Shown: positions 19,109-28,445, counted from the first letter of the stretch. The stretch: 64,000 bases of DNA from Nonomuraea sp. SYSU D8015 (GCF_008065375.1 NZ_VJYI01000003.1:434001-498000); one strand, 5' to 3'. The notes: a model not told the origin generated them from the letters alone. Translations and numbers: made by a program.

Positions 19109-19432
19109 CTTGCGCCGCCCGATCCGCTCGAGATCGTCCAGCGCGACGGCGACTGGTGGGTGATGTTCTAGTTCGGCCTCTCGTACGGCGGCCACGCCCG
19201 CGAGAGCTACGCCGTCTCCCGCGACCTGCGGACGTGGCACAAGAGCGGCGAGATCCTCGTGGACGTCGGCCCGCCGGGCTCGGCCGACGACACCTACGCG
19301 CACAAACCCGCGATCATCACCCGGGGCGGCCGCGTCCACCACTTCTACACGGCGGTGCGGCGCTGCGAGCCGTACCGCGTCGGCGGACACACGCTGACCG
19401 AGCGCCGCGGCATCTCGATGGCACATGGCTGA
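19109..19432 (+). pseudogene. GH43-like glycosidase remnant with internal stop
   Basis: A C-terminal piece only. DPLEIVQRDGDWWVMF is followed by an in-frame TAG at 19169-19171 where a Tyr is expected, then FGLSYGGHARESYAVSRDL, GEILVDVGPPGSADDTYAHK and ITRGGRVHHFYTAVRR to the stop at 19432. This beta-propeller pattern (short W/Y-F blocks, S-x-D-L-x-x-W) is typical of GH43-like/GH-J enzymes and related uncharacterised glycosidases. The 5' part is missing at the junction with the GH2 remnant. It ends 12 bp before the intact polygalacturonase start, so they were probably one operon. Confidence 0.75.
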
Positions 19433-19444
19433 TCGGAGGACATG

Positions 19445-20890
19445 ATGGGCGAGTCATCGGGCAGGCATTCGCGTAGGACGTTCCTGGCAGGGGCGGTCGG
19501 AGGCGGCCTGCTGCTGACCCAGCCGCCGGGCCGGGCGGCGGCCGTCGGCGCGGGCGGGGATCCTCTCGCCGGGAACGCGGCGGTCCATGCCCCGGCCTGG
19601 GCCAGAGTGCCGCAGATCAGGCGCCGGATCCGGCCGCCCCGCTTCCCCGGCCGCACCTTCCCCATCACCGACCACGGCGCGATCGGCGACGGGACCACGA
19701 AGTGCACGGACGCCTTCAAGCAGGCCATCGCGGCGTGCGCGGCGGCGGGCGGTGGGCGCGTGCTCGTCCCCGCGGGGACGTACCTGACCGGCGCCATCCA
19801 CCTGGCCGACGCCGTCGAGCTGCACCTCGCCCCCGCCGCGACGATCCGCTTCAGCCGCGACCCCGCCGACTACCTGCCCGTCGTGCACACTCGCTACGAG
19901 GGCATCGAGCTGATGAACTACTCCCCGTTCATCTACGCCTACGGCCGTACGAACGTCGCGATCACCGGCCGCGGCACGATCGACGGCCAGGCCGGCGCCG
20001 CCCACTGGTGGGACTGGTCCGGCGACCCGCCCCCGTCCGAGGGCCCGGACAAGAAGCTGCTGGCCGCCATGGCCGAGCTGGGCGTGCCGGTGGCCGAGCG
20101 CGTCTTCGGCGAGGGCCACACGTTACGTCCCAACCTGATCCAGCTCTACCGCTGCCGCAACGTCCTCATCGAGGGGGTGACGGTCAAGGACTCCCCCATG
20201 TGGAACATCCACCCGGTCCTGTGCGTCAACGTCACCATCCGCGACGTCACCGTGGACAGCCCCCACGGCCCGAACAACGACGGCTGCGACCCGGAGTCGT
20301 GCGTGGACGTGCTCATCGAACGGTGCGAGTTCAGCACGGGCGACGACTGCGTCGCGATCAAGGCCGGCGAGAACGCCGACGGCCGCCGCGTCGACGCCCC
20401 GTCGATGAACGTGCTCGTGGGCTCGTGCGTCATGCGCGACGGCAACGGCGGCGTGACCGTCGGCGGCGAGACCACCGGCGGGGTGCGGTGGGTCTTCGCG
20501 TGGAACTGCACGATGAGCAGCGAACGCCTGGAACGGGCGATCCGCGTCAAGACCAACCCCGAACGCGGCGGCTACGTCCGCGATCTCTACTTCAAGGACA
20601 TCACCGTCGGCCAGGCCGCCGACGCGGTCGTCGAGGTGGCGCTGAACTACGAGAACAAGCACACCGGCCCGTACTTCCCCGACGTCCGCGACCGCGACAT
20701 CCGGAGCCTGCGCGCCGGCCGGGCGCCGCGGGCGTTCAACCTGATCGGCAACCCGGGCAACCCGATCCGCGACGTCCGGGTGACCGACAGCGTGTTCGCG
20801 GAGATGACCGAGGCCGGCGTCGTGCAGGACGTGACCGGCCTCGTCCTGCACGACGTGTGGATCAACGGGCGTCGCGTCCGGCGGGACTGA
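19445..20890 (+). CDS. GH28 polygalacturonase-like enzyme, Tat-exported
   Basis: A 481-aa right-handed beta-helix glycosidase. The N-terminus has a twin-arginine signal (HSRRTFLAG plus hydrophobic stretch). GH28 motifs: PNNDGCDPES (N-x-D), GDDCVAIKAG (D-D) and RVKTN (R-x-K). The fourth motif, normally G-H-G, reads GNG in RDGNGGVTVGG, so the conserved His is Asn. GGAGGA ends one base before ATG 19442 and 4 bases before ATG 19445, so the second ATG is preferred. Its stop lies 9 bp from the kduI stop on the other strand. Probable role: extracellular cleavage of (unsaturated or decorated) galacturonides feeding the transporter nearby. Confidence 0.9.
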   Translation: MGESSGRHSRRTFLAGAVGGGLLLTQPPGRAAAVGAGGDPLAGNAAVHAPAWARVPQIRRRIRPPRFPGRTFPITDHGAIGDGTTKCTDAFKQAIAACAAAGGGRVLVPAGTYLTGAIHLADAVELHLAPAATIRFSRDPADYLPVVHTRYEGIELMNYSPFIYAYGRTNVAITGRGTIDGQAGAAHWWDWSGDPPPSEGPDKKLLAAMAELGVPVAERVFGEGHTLRPNLIQLYRCRNVLIEGVTVKDSPMWNIHPVLCVNVTIRDVTVDSPHGPNNDGCDPESCVDVLIERCEFSTGDDCVAIKAGENADGRRVDAPSMNVLVGSCVMRDGNGGVTVGGETTGGVRWVFAWNCTMSSERLERAIRVKTNPERGGYVRDLYFKDITVGQAADAVVEVALNYENKHTGPYFPDVRDRDIRSLRAGRAPRAFNLIGNPGNPIRDVRVTDSVFAEMTEAGVVQDVTGLVLHDVWINGRRVRRD

Positions 20891-20899
20891 ACGGCCGGC

Positions 20900-21721
20900 T
20901 CAGCGCAGCTCCGTGATCGGGTACGGCTCGACGTCGGTGTAGTCGACGTTCTCCCCGCCCATGGCCCACACGAACGCGTAGTCGCCGGTCCCGAAGCCGC
21001 AGTGGATCGACCAGGGCGGCGAGATGACGGCCTGCCGGTCGGCGACGATGAGGTTGCGGGTCTGGTCGGGGCGGCCCATCAGGTGGACGACCCGATCGCT
21101 CGGCTCCAGGCCGAAGTACAGGTAGACCTCGGTGCGCCGGTCATGGAGGTGCGCGGGCATGGTGTTCCACATGCTGCCGGCCGCGAGCTCGGTGATGCCG
21201 AGGACGAGCTGGCAGCTCTGGATGCCCTCGGCGTGGATGAACTTGTAGATGGTGCGCTCGTTGGAGCTGCGCTGCTCACCGAGGTGGATCGGGGCGGCGT
21301 CGGCCAGCGTGCCCTTGCGCGTCGGATACGTGGCGTGCGCCGGCGTGGACACGAGGTAGAAGGCGGCCCCTCCGGCGCCGGCGAAGCAGACCTCGCGGCT
21401 GCCCTTGCCGACGTAGAGGACCTCTTTGGCACCGAGCTCGTGGTCGGCGCCGTCCACGGTGACCGTGCCCGCGTCGGTGCCGACGTTGACCACGCCGAGC
21501 TCGCGGCGGGCGAGGAAGTAGTCGGCGCGCAGCGGATCGGCCGTCTCCAGCGTCACGGGCGCGCCCGACGGACGCACACCGCCGACGACCATGCGGTCCT
21601 CGTGGCTGTAGACCATGCTGATGCCGTCGCCGAAGAGGTCTTCGATGAGGAAGCGCGAGCGGAGCGCGTCGGTGTCGAATCCCGGGATCTGGTCCGGGTC
21701 GGTGGCGTACCTGATCTTCAT
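20900..21721 (-). CDS. kduI: 5-dehydro-4-deoxy-D-glucuronate isomerase
   Basis: A 273-aa cupin-type isomerase converting 4-deoxy-L-threo-5-hexosulose uronate to 3-deoxy-D-glycero-2,5-hexodiulosonate in pectin catabolism. The zinc ligands known from E. coli KduI are all present: His191 and His193 in PAHLHDRRTEVY, Glu198, and His240 in WSIHCGFGTGDY. Start ATG 21721 overlaps the GH105 stop in ATGA. Last gene of the minus-strand uptake operon. Its presence implies that unsaturated uronates, released by GH105 from lyase products, are the intended carbon source. No kduD is seen in the window. Confidence 0.95.
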   Translation of the reverse strand: MKIRYATDPDQIPGFDTDALRSRFLIEDLFGDGISMVYSHEDRMVVGGVRPSGAPVTLETADPLRADYFLARRELGVVNVGTDAGTVTVDGADHELGAKEVLYVGKGSREVCFAGAGGAAFYLVSTPAHATYPTRKGTLADAAPIHLGEQRSSNERTIYKFIHAEGIQSCQLVLGITELAAGSMWNTMPAHLHDRRTEVYLYFGLEPSDRVVHLMGRPDQTRNLIVADRQAVISPPWSIHCGFGTGDYAFVWAMGGENVDYTDVEPYPITELR

Positions 21722-22779
21722 GTGGTCTCCCTGAGTGCGGCCGCATACGCCTGCAGGGCCAGTCCCTGACCCCATGGCTGGATCATGTCGTCGCGGATGA
21801 CCGAGTAGCCGAACGGCAGCAGTTGCAGGATCGTGCCGGCGCTGGTGCGCGTGAGGGTGCCGTCGTCGGCGACGTACGCGTGCACACCGGCGAGCGCGCG
21901 CCACGCGCAGGGGCGAAGGCGCTCCGGCTCGATGCCGAGGGCGGCCGCGCGGAACATGGCGGCGGCGATGCCGGCGGCGGCGGAGGTCTCGAGGATGCCG
22001 CGGTTCTCCGGCTGCCCGTCGACCAGCACGTCCCACACTCCGTGGTCGGGCTGGTGGTCGGCCAGGGCGAGCAGCTGGCGGCGCAGCACCTCGCGGATCG
22101 GCTGCGACAGGGCTCCGCCGGCTTCGAGGTATTCGACCGACGCCAGGGCGGTCCAGGCGTTGGCGCGGCCCCAGAAGTTCCAGATCGTCCGGCCCTCGTG
22201 GGAGCCGTGCGCGTACAACCCGGTTTCGGGGTGCTGGAGGATGTCGGCATGGGCGAGGATCTGCTCGCCCGCCTCCTCGATCAGCTCGGGCCGGCCGGCG
22301 TGCACGCCGTAGTGGATGAGGAAGGTGCCGCCCATGTAGACGGTGTCGGCCCAGACGCCGCCGGGCCAGTGCTCGATGGCGCCGCCGGGCGCGCGGGTCA
22401 CGGTCTCGTCGCCGTGCAGCCAGTCGAGCATGCGCTCGCACGCGTCGGCGTAGCGGCGTTCGCCGGTCGCGCCGTAGAGGTCGGCGCAGACGGCGCCCGG
22501 CGCGAGGTTGTTGACGTGGCCGAGCTCGATGCCGTCGCGCAGGTGCCGGTCGACGAACTCGGTGACGAACGGATGCACGGGGGTCAGCCGCATCATGCCC
22601 TGCAGGACGACGCCCTCGCCCCAGAACCAGTGCGTGAGGCCCATGGCGACGGCGCGGTCGGCGATGCGTCCGGCGGTCTTGGCGAGGACCTCCGGGGTGA
22701 GATCCGCCCGGTCCGCAGGCCGCCGCGGCGGCGCGGACCGGCTCGCCTGGCTGGTGTCCAGACCACGACCTTCACTCAT
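21718..22779 (-). CDS. GH105/GH88-family unsaturated galacturonyl (rhamnogalacturonyl) hydrolase
   Basis: A 353-aa (alpha/alpha)6-barrel enzyme. Typical family blocks: HWPGGVWADTVYMGG (conserved Asp), WNFWGRANAWT, ILETSAAAGIAAAMF and PWGQGLALQAYA. It removes the terminal unsaturated uronic acid from pectin-derived oligosaccharides, providing the substrate for KduI. Cytosolic: no signal peptide. Start ATG 22779 overlaps the previous gene in ATGA and the stop overlaps kduI in ATGA, so three genes are translationally linked. Confidence 0.9.
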   Translation of the reverse strand: MSEGRGLDTSQASRSAPPRRPADRADLTPEVLAKTAGRIADRAVAMGLTHWFWGEGVVLQGMMRLTPVHPFVTEFVDRHLRDGIELGHVNNLAPGAVCADLYGATGERRYADACERMLDWLHGDETVTRAPGGAIEHWPGGVWADTVYMGGTFLIHYGVHAGRPELIEEAGEQILAHADILQHPETGLYAHGSHEGRTIWNFWGRANAWTALASVEYLEAGGALSQPIREVLRRQLLALADHQPDHGVWDVLVDGQPENRGILETSAAAGIAAAMFRAAALGIEPERLRPCAWRALAGVHAYVADDGTLTRTSAGTILQLLPFGYSVIRDDMIQPWGQGLALQAYAAALRETT

Positions 22780-25343
22780 ACGTTCCGGCCCTTCTGGAGG
22801 TCGATCACGTGTGACCCGATGGACAACGTGCCGGCGCCGGATTCGAGCCGGGCGTAGGGGTTGTCGAGCTGGGGAACCGGGGCGACGGTGCCGTCGGCGG
22901 AGAGGTCGGCCGGGCGTCCGTTCGCCGTGAACGGGCCGTTCCACGTCAGGCTCAGCTCGGCCCCTTCCGGGGTGGTGAAGGCGACCCCGTCGCGGGTGAA
23001 GCGAGGGTCGGTCAGGGACGCGACGAAGTCGGGGCGGCGTCCGACGGTGCAGACCCAGGCCGTGCCCGAGCCGCGCGGCCGCAGCTCCTGCCAGGCGTCG
23101 GGCCCGGTGGTCACCGGCTCCGCCCCGCCTTCGGTGGCGAGCGCGACGTAGCCGCCGCCCTTGCGTCCGACCGTCCACACGCCCGTCTGGGTCCACTCGT
23201 CGAACTCGGCGATGGGAAACCACGCGTGGGTGTAGCCCATGACGTCGTCGTCCGGGATCCGGTACAGCGCCAGCACGGTGCCTTCGTGCTGGCGTGCCCT
23301 GGGCAGGATCCGGTTGCCCGCCCAGGCGTTGGGTCTGGCCGACGGGGAGGTGGAGGAGTTGGGCGCGTGGGTGACGAACACCTGGGTCTCCGGGCCCAGG
23401 GTGGCGCCCCAGATGTGCTCCTGGAGCCCGGGCAGGCCGGGGCGGTAGTCGTTGGCGCAGGAGAGCATCACGTCGGGGGTCTTGAACACCGTCACATCCG
23501 ACCCGTACGGCCTGCTGAGCAGGTCGTGGGCGAGGCGGTACTCCCCGCGGTAGCTCTGCCTGCCCCACCACCGGTCCGGCAGGTCGTTCGCGGCCTGGCG
23601 GATCACCTCCGGCATCCGGTAGCGGCGCGCGGTGGCGATCGCGGTGGCCGGGAGGACGGCGTCGTTGAGCGCGCCGGTGCCGAAGCACAGCCACATGATC
23701 GGCGCGGTCTCCTCCAACCGCGACGACCGCAGCGTCGAGACGTAGGATCGGCCGTGGGCGCATCCGTGAATGCCGCGCCAGGAATTCGCCGCCAGGCTGA
23801 ACAGCACCCGGTCCGCCACCCCCGCCGCCAGCTCCCTGATCTCGGCGTCCTCGGCGAACTCCACCAGCGAGACCAGCGCGAGCAGGTCGATCGCGAGGTA
23901 GGCGTTGGAGTCGAACTCGCTGAACCCGCCGGCGAGCTTGCGGCGCATCCACTCGGCCGCCATCTCGCGCCCGTGCGCGGCGTGCCGGGCGCCGGTCCAG
24001 CCGGTGTTGGAGAACGTCTTGTCGGCCAGCGCGGTGCCCCACAGCAGCTCAGCGGTGTGCCAGACGAGCTGGTGGTTCTCGGTGAAGTAGCACATCGCGT
24101 CGAGGCCGGGCTGGTCGATCCAGTACTTGAAGCCGAGCATCGCCTCCCGTACCCGCTCGCGCAGGCCGGGCGCCCAGGTGGGGGCCCGGTGCCAGAGGTG
24201 CGCCAGCCCGATCGCCTCGAAGTCGGCGCAGTCGGCCCTGTTGCCGATCATCCACAGGGCGCGCTCGAGACCTGTGACGGCGTACGACGGATCCTCGACG
24301 GCGCGGACCAGCTCGGCCGCCGAGGTCCCCTCCATGCAGGCGGCGTGGCGCAGGAATTCGGCCCGCCACGTGGCGGGATCGCCCTCCGGGGCCGGCCGGT
24401 ACTCCCGGGGCAGGACCGCGACGGGGAACTCCCGGTACACCGGTGAGTCGCCGACGGAGACCCGCAGCATCGTCTCGCCGGTCGACAACATGGAGGCGCT
24501 CCCGGCCCCGCCGTCCTCCTCGACCTTGTCGAGCCGCAGGGTCGCCCGTCCGCCGGTCAGGCGGACGAAACGCTCCTGATCCGCCCACCGCACGCGCAGC
24601 ACGGCGCCGTCCGGGCCGACGAGCGGCACCGTGCCGTCGGTGGTGCCCCAGCGGGTCACGCCCACGGCGTCGAGGACGCGTTCGGCGACGGCGTCGGTGT
24701 CCTCGCGGCCGCCGGCGCCGGGCAGCACGACGCGCACGGGCAATCCCTCCACGCGCAGCCGCAGCACATGCCTGCACTCGCGGAACGCCACCTGCCAGGA
24801 GGCGACGACCACGGTCGAGGCGCCGGAGGGCAGCCACACCCGCCGGGCACGCTCGGCGGGCTCCATGTAGGTGAAGCCGTCGGACTCCTCCAGCAGCTCA
24901 CCGTTGAGGAACAGCAGCGTCGGCCCGGTGGAGGCCAGCCGGAGCGTCCGCCACTCGGCCTGGTCGACCTCCAGGACGGTGGCCGCGAGCGCGACCCGGT
25001 ACTCCGGGGTGAAGCAGAACTGGCTCCAGTCCACCAGGCCGTCGGCGCCGGTGTGCACCCGGCGCCACTCCCCCGTGTGCCCCAGGTAGCGGATCGGGCC
25101 GCCTTCGGTGATCGGCTCGGTCACGGGGTCGCGCGGCAACGGCCGGTGCCGGTAGAGCTGTTCCTTGAACGGCGTCACGTCCGGGCCGTTGGTGAGGCGC
25201 CATCGGCCCCGCTCTCCCCAGGGGTCGCCGTCGGCCTCCAGGTGGTCGCCGAGGTCGTCAGCGGGCTGCGCCCAGGCGGGACTGACCAGCCAGTCCAGTA
25301 CCGTGCCGCGGCCGTCGAGCGCGTGTACGGTCCGTGCTTCCAT
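22776..25343 (-). CDS. Large uncharacterised protein of the pectin-uptake operon (855 aa)
   Basis: Not matched to a named family by eye. Residues about 1-250 look like beta-sandwich sequence (WRLTNGPDVTPFKEQLY, TGPTLLFLNGELLEESDGFTY). Residues about 340-640 are helical with conserved-looking blocks typical of toroid glycosidases or lyases (FKYWIDQPGLDAMCYFTENH, EFDSNAYLAIDLLALVSL, RGIHGCAHGRSYVSTLRSSR, RGEYRLAHDLLSRPYGSD). The last 200 residues are again beta-rich. There is no signal peptide, so it is cytosolic. It lies between the permease gene and GH105, overlapping GH105 by 4 bp. The acidic/His/Tyr cluster YFTENHQ is a possible active site. Probably a carbohydrate-active enzyme on imported pectic oligomers (inference). 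Confidence 0.75.
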   Translation of the reverse strand: MEARTVHALDGRGTVLDWLVSPAWAQPADDLGDHLEADGDPWGERGRWRLTNGPDVTPFKEQLYRHRPLPRDPVTEPITEGGPIRYLGHTGEWRRVHTGADGLVDWSQFCFTPEYRVALAATVLEVDQAEWRTLRLASTGPTLLFLNGELLEESDGFTYMEPAERARRVWLPSGASTVVVASWQVAFRECRHVLRLRVEGLPVRVVLPGAGGREDTDAVAERVLDAVGVTRWGTTDGTVPLVGPDGAVLRVRWADQERFVRLTGGRATLRLDKVEEDGGAGSASMLSTGETMLRVSVGDSPVYREFPVAVLPREYRPAPEGDPATWRAEFLRHAACMEGTSAAELVRAVEDPSYAVTGLERALWMIGNRADCADFEAIGLAHLWHRAPTWAPGLRERVREAMLGFKYWIDQPGLDAMCYFTENHQLVWHTAELLWGTALADKTFSNTGWTGARHAAHGREMAAEWMRRKLAGGFSEFDSNAYLAIDLLALVSLVEFAEDAEIRELAAGVADRVLFSLAANSWRGIHGCAHGRSYVSTLRSSRLEETAPIMWLCFGTGALNDAVLPATAIATARRYRMPEVIRQAANDLPDRWWGRQSYRGEYRLAHDLLSRPYGSDVTVFKTPDVMLSCANDYRPGLPGLQEHIWGATLGPETQVFVTHAPNSSTSPSARPNAWAGNRILPRARQHEGTVLALYRIPDDDVMGYTHAWFPIAEFDEWTQTGVWTVGRKGGGYVALATEGGAEPVTTGPDAWQELRPRGSGTAWVCTVGRRPDFVASLTDPRFTRDGVAFTTPEGAELSLTWNGPFTANGRPADLSADGTVAPVPQLDNPYARLESGAGTLSIGSHVIDLQKGRNV

Positions 25344-25355
25344 GTCCTCGACTCT

Positions 25356-26246
25356 CTACTTGAATCCGGTGTTGGCGATGCCGCGCACGATGTGGCGCTG
25401 GAGGAGGAGGAAGATCACCACAACCGGGATCATGCTCACCACCGACATCGCCAGGATGTAGTTGAACGGCACGGACAACTGGCTGTTGAACTGGGCCAAC
25501 GCCACCGGCAGCGTGTACTTCTCGGGGTCCTGGCTGATGATCAGCGGCCACAGGAAGTCGTTCCACCGCCACATCACCGAGAAGATCGTGACCACCGCGA
25601 GGGCCGCGCCGCAGAGCGGCACCACGATCCGCGCGAAGATCCGGAACTCGCCCGCGCCGTCGATGCGGGCCGCCTCGATCAGGTCGTCGGGGATGCCCAG
25701 CATGTACTGGCGCAGCAGGAACACGCCTGTCGGTGTGGCCGCGGGCGGGATGATCAGCCCCCACAGGGAGTTCACCAGTCCCAGCTGCGCGGCCATTTGG
25801 TAGACGGGGATGAAGATGAGCTGCAGCGGGATCATGATGGTGCCGAGCACCACCAGGAACAGCACGTCACGGCCGCGGAAGTTGTACTTCGCCAGCCCGT
25901 AGGCGCACATCGTGTTGACGACCACGGTCAGCAGCGTCGCGCCGACCGTCACGATCACGCTGTTCTGCAGGTAGAGGCCGAAGTCGAAGGAGCTGAGCGC
26001 CTCGGTGTAGTTGGTCGGCGCCAGAGACGACGGCAGCAGCGCCGGCGGACGCTGGGCCAGCTCGCTCTGCGTCTTGAACGACGAGAGCACCGCCCAGACC
26101 ACGGGGGCCAGGACCACGATGGTCAGCCCGATGAGGACCGCGTAGGTGAGGACCTGACCTGCCGACGGCACCCGGCCGCCGCCGATCGAGGTCCACTGAG
26201 TCCGCTTGATCGGGCTCTGAACGGGTCGAACCGGTTGCACGCTCAT
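25356..26246 (-). CDS. Carbohydrate ABC transporter permease (CUT1, MalG-like)
   Basis: A 296-aa membrane protein with about six transmembrane segments. The permease EAA loop is EAARIDGAGEFRIFARIVVPL, which contacts the ATPase. After a hydrophilic N-terminus comes a first membrane helix (YAVLIGLTIVVLAPVVWAV). Start ATG 26246 overlaps the other permease in ATGA. No ATP-binding subunit is encoded in the window; as in many actinobacteria a shared MsiK-type ATPase elsewhere probably energises it. Confidence 0.93.
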   Translation of the reverse strand: MSVQPVRPVQSPIKRTQWTSIGGGRVPSAGQVLTYAVLIGLTIVVLAPVVWAVLSSFKTQSELAQRPPALLPSSLAPTNYTEALSSFDFGLYLQNSVIVTVGATLLTVVVNTMCAYGLAKYNFRGRDVLFLVVLGTIMIPLQLIFIPVYQMAAQLGLVNSLWGLIIPPAATPTGVFLLRQYMLGIPDDLIEAARIDGAGEFRIFARIVVPLCGAALAVVTIFSVMWRWNDFLWPLIISQDPEKYTLPVALAQFNSQLSVPFNYILAMSVVSMIPVVVIFLLLQRHIVRGIANTGFK

Positions 26247-27139
26247 GTCGCCTCCTTCCGCCTGCCGTACAGGAAGTTGAGCAGGGTCAGCGCGAACACC
26301 GTGATGAACAGCACCACGGAGGCGGCCGCGGCCAGGCCGTACCGGATCGGGGACTGGAAGGCGTTCTCGTAGATGTACTGGACCATCAGCGTGGTCGCGC
26401 CGATGGGCCCTCCGCCGGTGAGCGTCCAGATGTAGTCGAACGCCTGGAAGCCGGCGATCAGGCTGAGGATCACCACCACCATCGTGGTCGGCCGCAGCAA
26501 CGGCAGCGTGATCCTCCGCAGTTGCTGCCAGCTCGTGGCGCCGTCCATCCGCGCGGCCTCGTAGTACGTCGGATCGATGCCCTGCAGCCCGGCCAGGATG
26601 ATGAGGATGTAGAAGCCGATGTGCATCCACAGCCCCACGAAGATCACGACAGTCATCGCCAGGCCGCCGTCCACCAGCCAGCCCGGCTGCCCCAGCCCGA
26701 TCCGCGTGAGGACGGTGTTGAGCAGCCCGTTGCCCCGGTCGAAGATCCAGCCCCAGATGAGACCCACCACGACCGGCGAGAGGACGACCGGCAGGAAGAA
26801 CACCGTGCGGAAGAACGCCCGGCCCTTGATGCGCCGGTTGAGCAGCAGGGCCAGCGCCACCGACAGGACCGTCGTGAGCACCACGAAGCACACGGCGAAC
26901 ACCACGGTGGCGCGCGCGGCGCTCCAGAACGCCTCCGAGCTGAGCAGTTCCTGGTAGTTCGCGCCGCCCACGAAGGTGAAGTCACGGCCGTTGCGGCTGT
27001 CGTAGAGGCTGATGTTGAAGTTGTTGATCGCCGGGTACACCACGAACAACCCGAAGATCAACATGTTGGGAAGGATGAACAGGTACGGCGCGAGCCGCTG
27101 GTTCCACGGCTTGACGCGACGTGCGTGGGCAGAGCTCAC
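26243..27139 (-). CDS. Carbohydrate ABC transporter permease (CUT1, MalF-like)
   Basis: A 298-aa membrane protein with six predicted helices, beginning with YLFILPNMLIFGLFVVYPAI. The EAA motif is EAARMDGATSWQQLRRITLPLL. Start GTG 27139 follows GAGGACA about 11 nt upstream; 27 bp separate it from the binding-protein stop. It pairs with the MalG-like permease downstream and the lipoprotein upstream to form an importer, presumably for pectin-derived oligosaccharides given the enzymes in the same operon. Confidence 0.93.
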   Translation of the reverse strand: MSSAHARRVKPWNQRLAPYLFILPNMLIFGLFVVYPAINNFNISLYDSRNGRDFTFVGGANYQELLSSEAFWSAARATVVFAVCFVVLTTVLSVALALLLNRRIKGRAFFRTVFFLPVVLSPVVVGLIWGWIFDRGNGLLNTVLTRIGLGQPGWLVDGGLAMTVVIFVGLWMHIGFYILIILAGLQGIDPTYYEAARMDGATSWQQLRRITLPLLRPTTMVVVILSLIAGFQAFDYIWTLTGGGPIGATTLMVQYIYENAFQSPIRYGLAAAASVVLFITVFALTLLNFLYGRRKEAT

Positions 27140-27166
27140 TTGATGTCCTCGAGCGCCTCTACTTGG

Positions 27167-28438
27167 TTATTTGGTGTCCTTGAGCGCCTTCTCCGCCCCG
27201 GCTCTGATCGCTTCGACCGCCTGCTCCGGCGACTGGCTCTTGGCGAGCACCTTGCCCAGCGCCTCGACGGCGGCCTTCGCCGTGGCCGCGAACGCAGGGC
27301 TGTAGGCGGTGGCGAAGTCCTGCTGCGGGGTGCGGCTCACGTCGGCGAGGAACACCTTCATGTCGGCGTCACGCTGGGGGTAGTCGACGCCGGAGGCGAT
27401 GAGGTCCTTCCTGGTCGGCAGGAAGTTGGCCTCCTTGGCCAGGCGCTCCTGCGACTCCTTCGAGTTCATGTACGCGATGAAGTCGGCCGCCGCCTGCTGC
27501 CGCTTGCTCTGCTTGAACGACACCATGAACTTCCCGCCGGGGAACCCGCCGCACTCCTCCTGGCAAGGGTTCGGCGCGGCGGCCCAGGTGAACGTCGCGT
27601 CCTTGGCGAACGCGCTGACCTGCCAGTTCCCGGTGAGGTACACCGGGGTCTGCTGTGCCAGGAAGATCTCGTTCGCCGCCTTGTACTTGGTGCCGGCCTG
27701 CAGCCACAGGTCGGCGGGCATCACACCGGAGGCGTTGAGGTCGGCGAACTTCTTCACCGCGGCCGTCGCCTTCTGCGGGTCCAGCCCCACGGACGTGCCG
27801 TCCGCGCTGAAGAACGTGGTGCCGAACTGGCTCAGCATGGTGGAGAACCGGTGCCCTGAGACGTCCATCGCGATCGCGTACTGGGTCTTGTTGGCCTTCT
27901 GCACCTTCTGGGCGGCCGTCACCATCTCATCCCACTTCCAGGGCTTGCTGACGTCCGGCAGCGACACCCCGGCCTTCTTGAACTGGTCCACGTTCACCAG
28001 AGGGCCGTTCATCGTCAGGTCGCTCGGCACCCCGAGCAGCTCACCGGCCGGTCCCTTGATGTAGGCGTTGGCGCCGTCGATGAACTGGCCGTCCAGGGCC
28101 GCCTTCTGGTACTTGTTCAGGTCGAGCAGGTCGCTGCGGAAGGGTGAGATGTCCGTCAGCCGCGCCACGTCCGGCGCGTTCCCGCCGGACAGCCGGGCCT
28201 GCAGCCGCTGCTCCAGGTTGTCGAAGGGGACGATCTGGAGGTCGACCTTCACACCGGTCTTCTTCTCGTAGTCGGCGATCAGGCTGCGCGTGGCCTGCTC
28301 GTCGGGCCCGTCGGTGAAGTAGAGGTACGTCAGCGTCTTGTCTTCGACCTGTTCGGCGCTCCCGCCTCCGCTGGTCGTGCCCGGCGCGCACGCGGCGAGC
28401 GTCACTGTGGCGATGCAGAAGGCCAGGATCCGTCGCAT
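27167..28438 (-). CDS. ABC transporter sugar-binding lipoprotein
   Basis: A 423-aa family-1 solute-binding protein. The short signal peptide ends in a lipobox, TLAACAPG (Cys17 is lipidated), followed by a Gly/Ser linker. SBP features: LIADYEKKTGVKVDLQIVPF, APDVARLTDISPFRSDLLDL, GVPSDLTMNGPLVNVDQFKK and AADFIAYMNSKESQERLAKE. It would bind the oligosaccharide outside the membrane and deliver it to the two permeases. It starts 7 bp after the iclR stop, so regulator and transporter are one transcript. Confidence 0.94.
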   Translation of the reverse strand: MRRILAFCIATVTLAACAPGTTSGGGSAEQVEDKTLTYLYFTDGPDEQATRSLIADYEKKTGVKVDLQIVPFDNLEQRLQARLSGGNAPDVARLTDISPFRSDLLDLNKYQKAALDGQFIDGANAYIKGPAGELLGVPSDLTMNGPLVNVDQFKKAGVSLPDVSKPWKWDEMVTAAQKVQKANKTQYAIAMDVSGHRFSTMLSQFGTTFFSADGTSVGLDPQKATAAVKKFADLNASGVMPADLWLQAGTKYKAANEIFLAQQTPVYLTGNWQVSAFAKDATFTWAAAPNPCQEECGGFPGGKFMVSFKQSKRQQAAADFIAYMNSKESQERLAKEANFLPTRKDLIASGVDYPQRDADMKVFLADVSRTPQQDFATAYSPAFAATAKAAVEALGKVLAKSQSPEQAVEAIRAGAEKALKDTK

Positions 28439-28445
28439 CTTTGGG

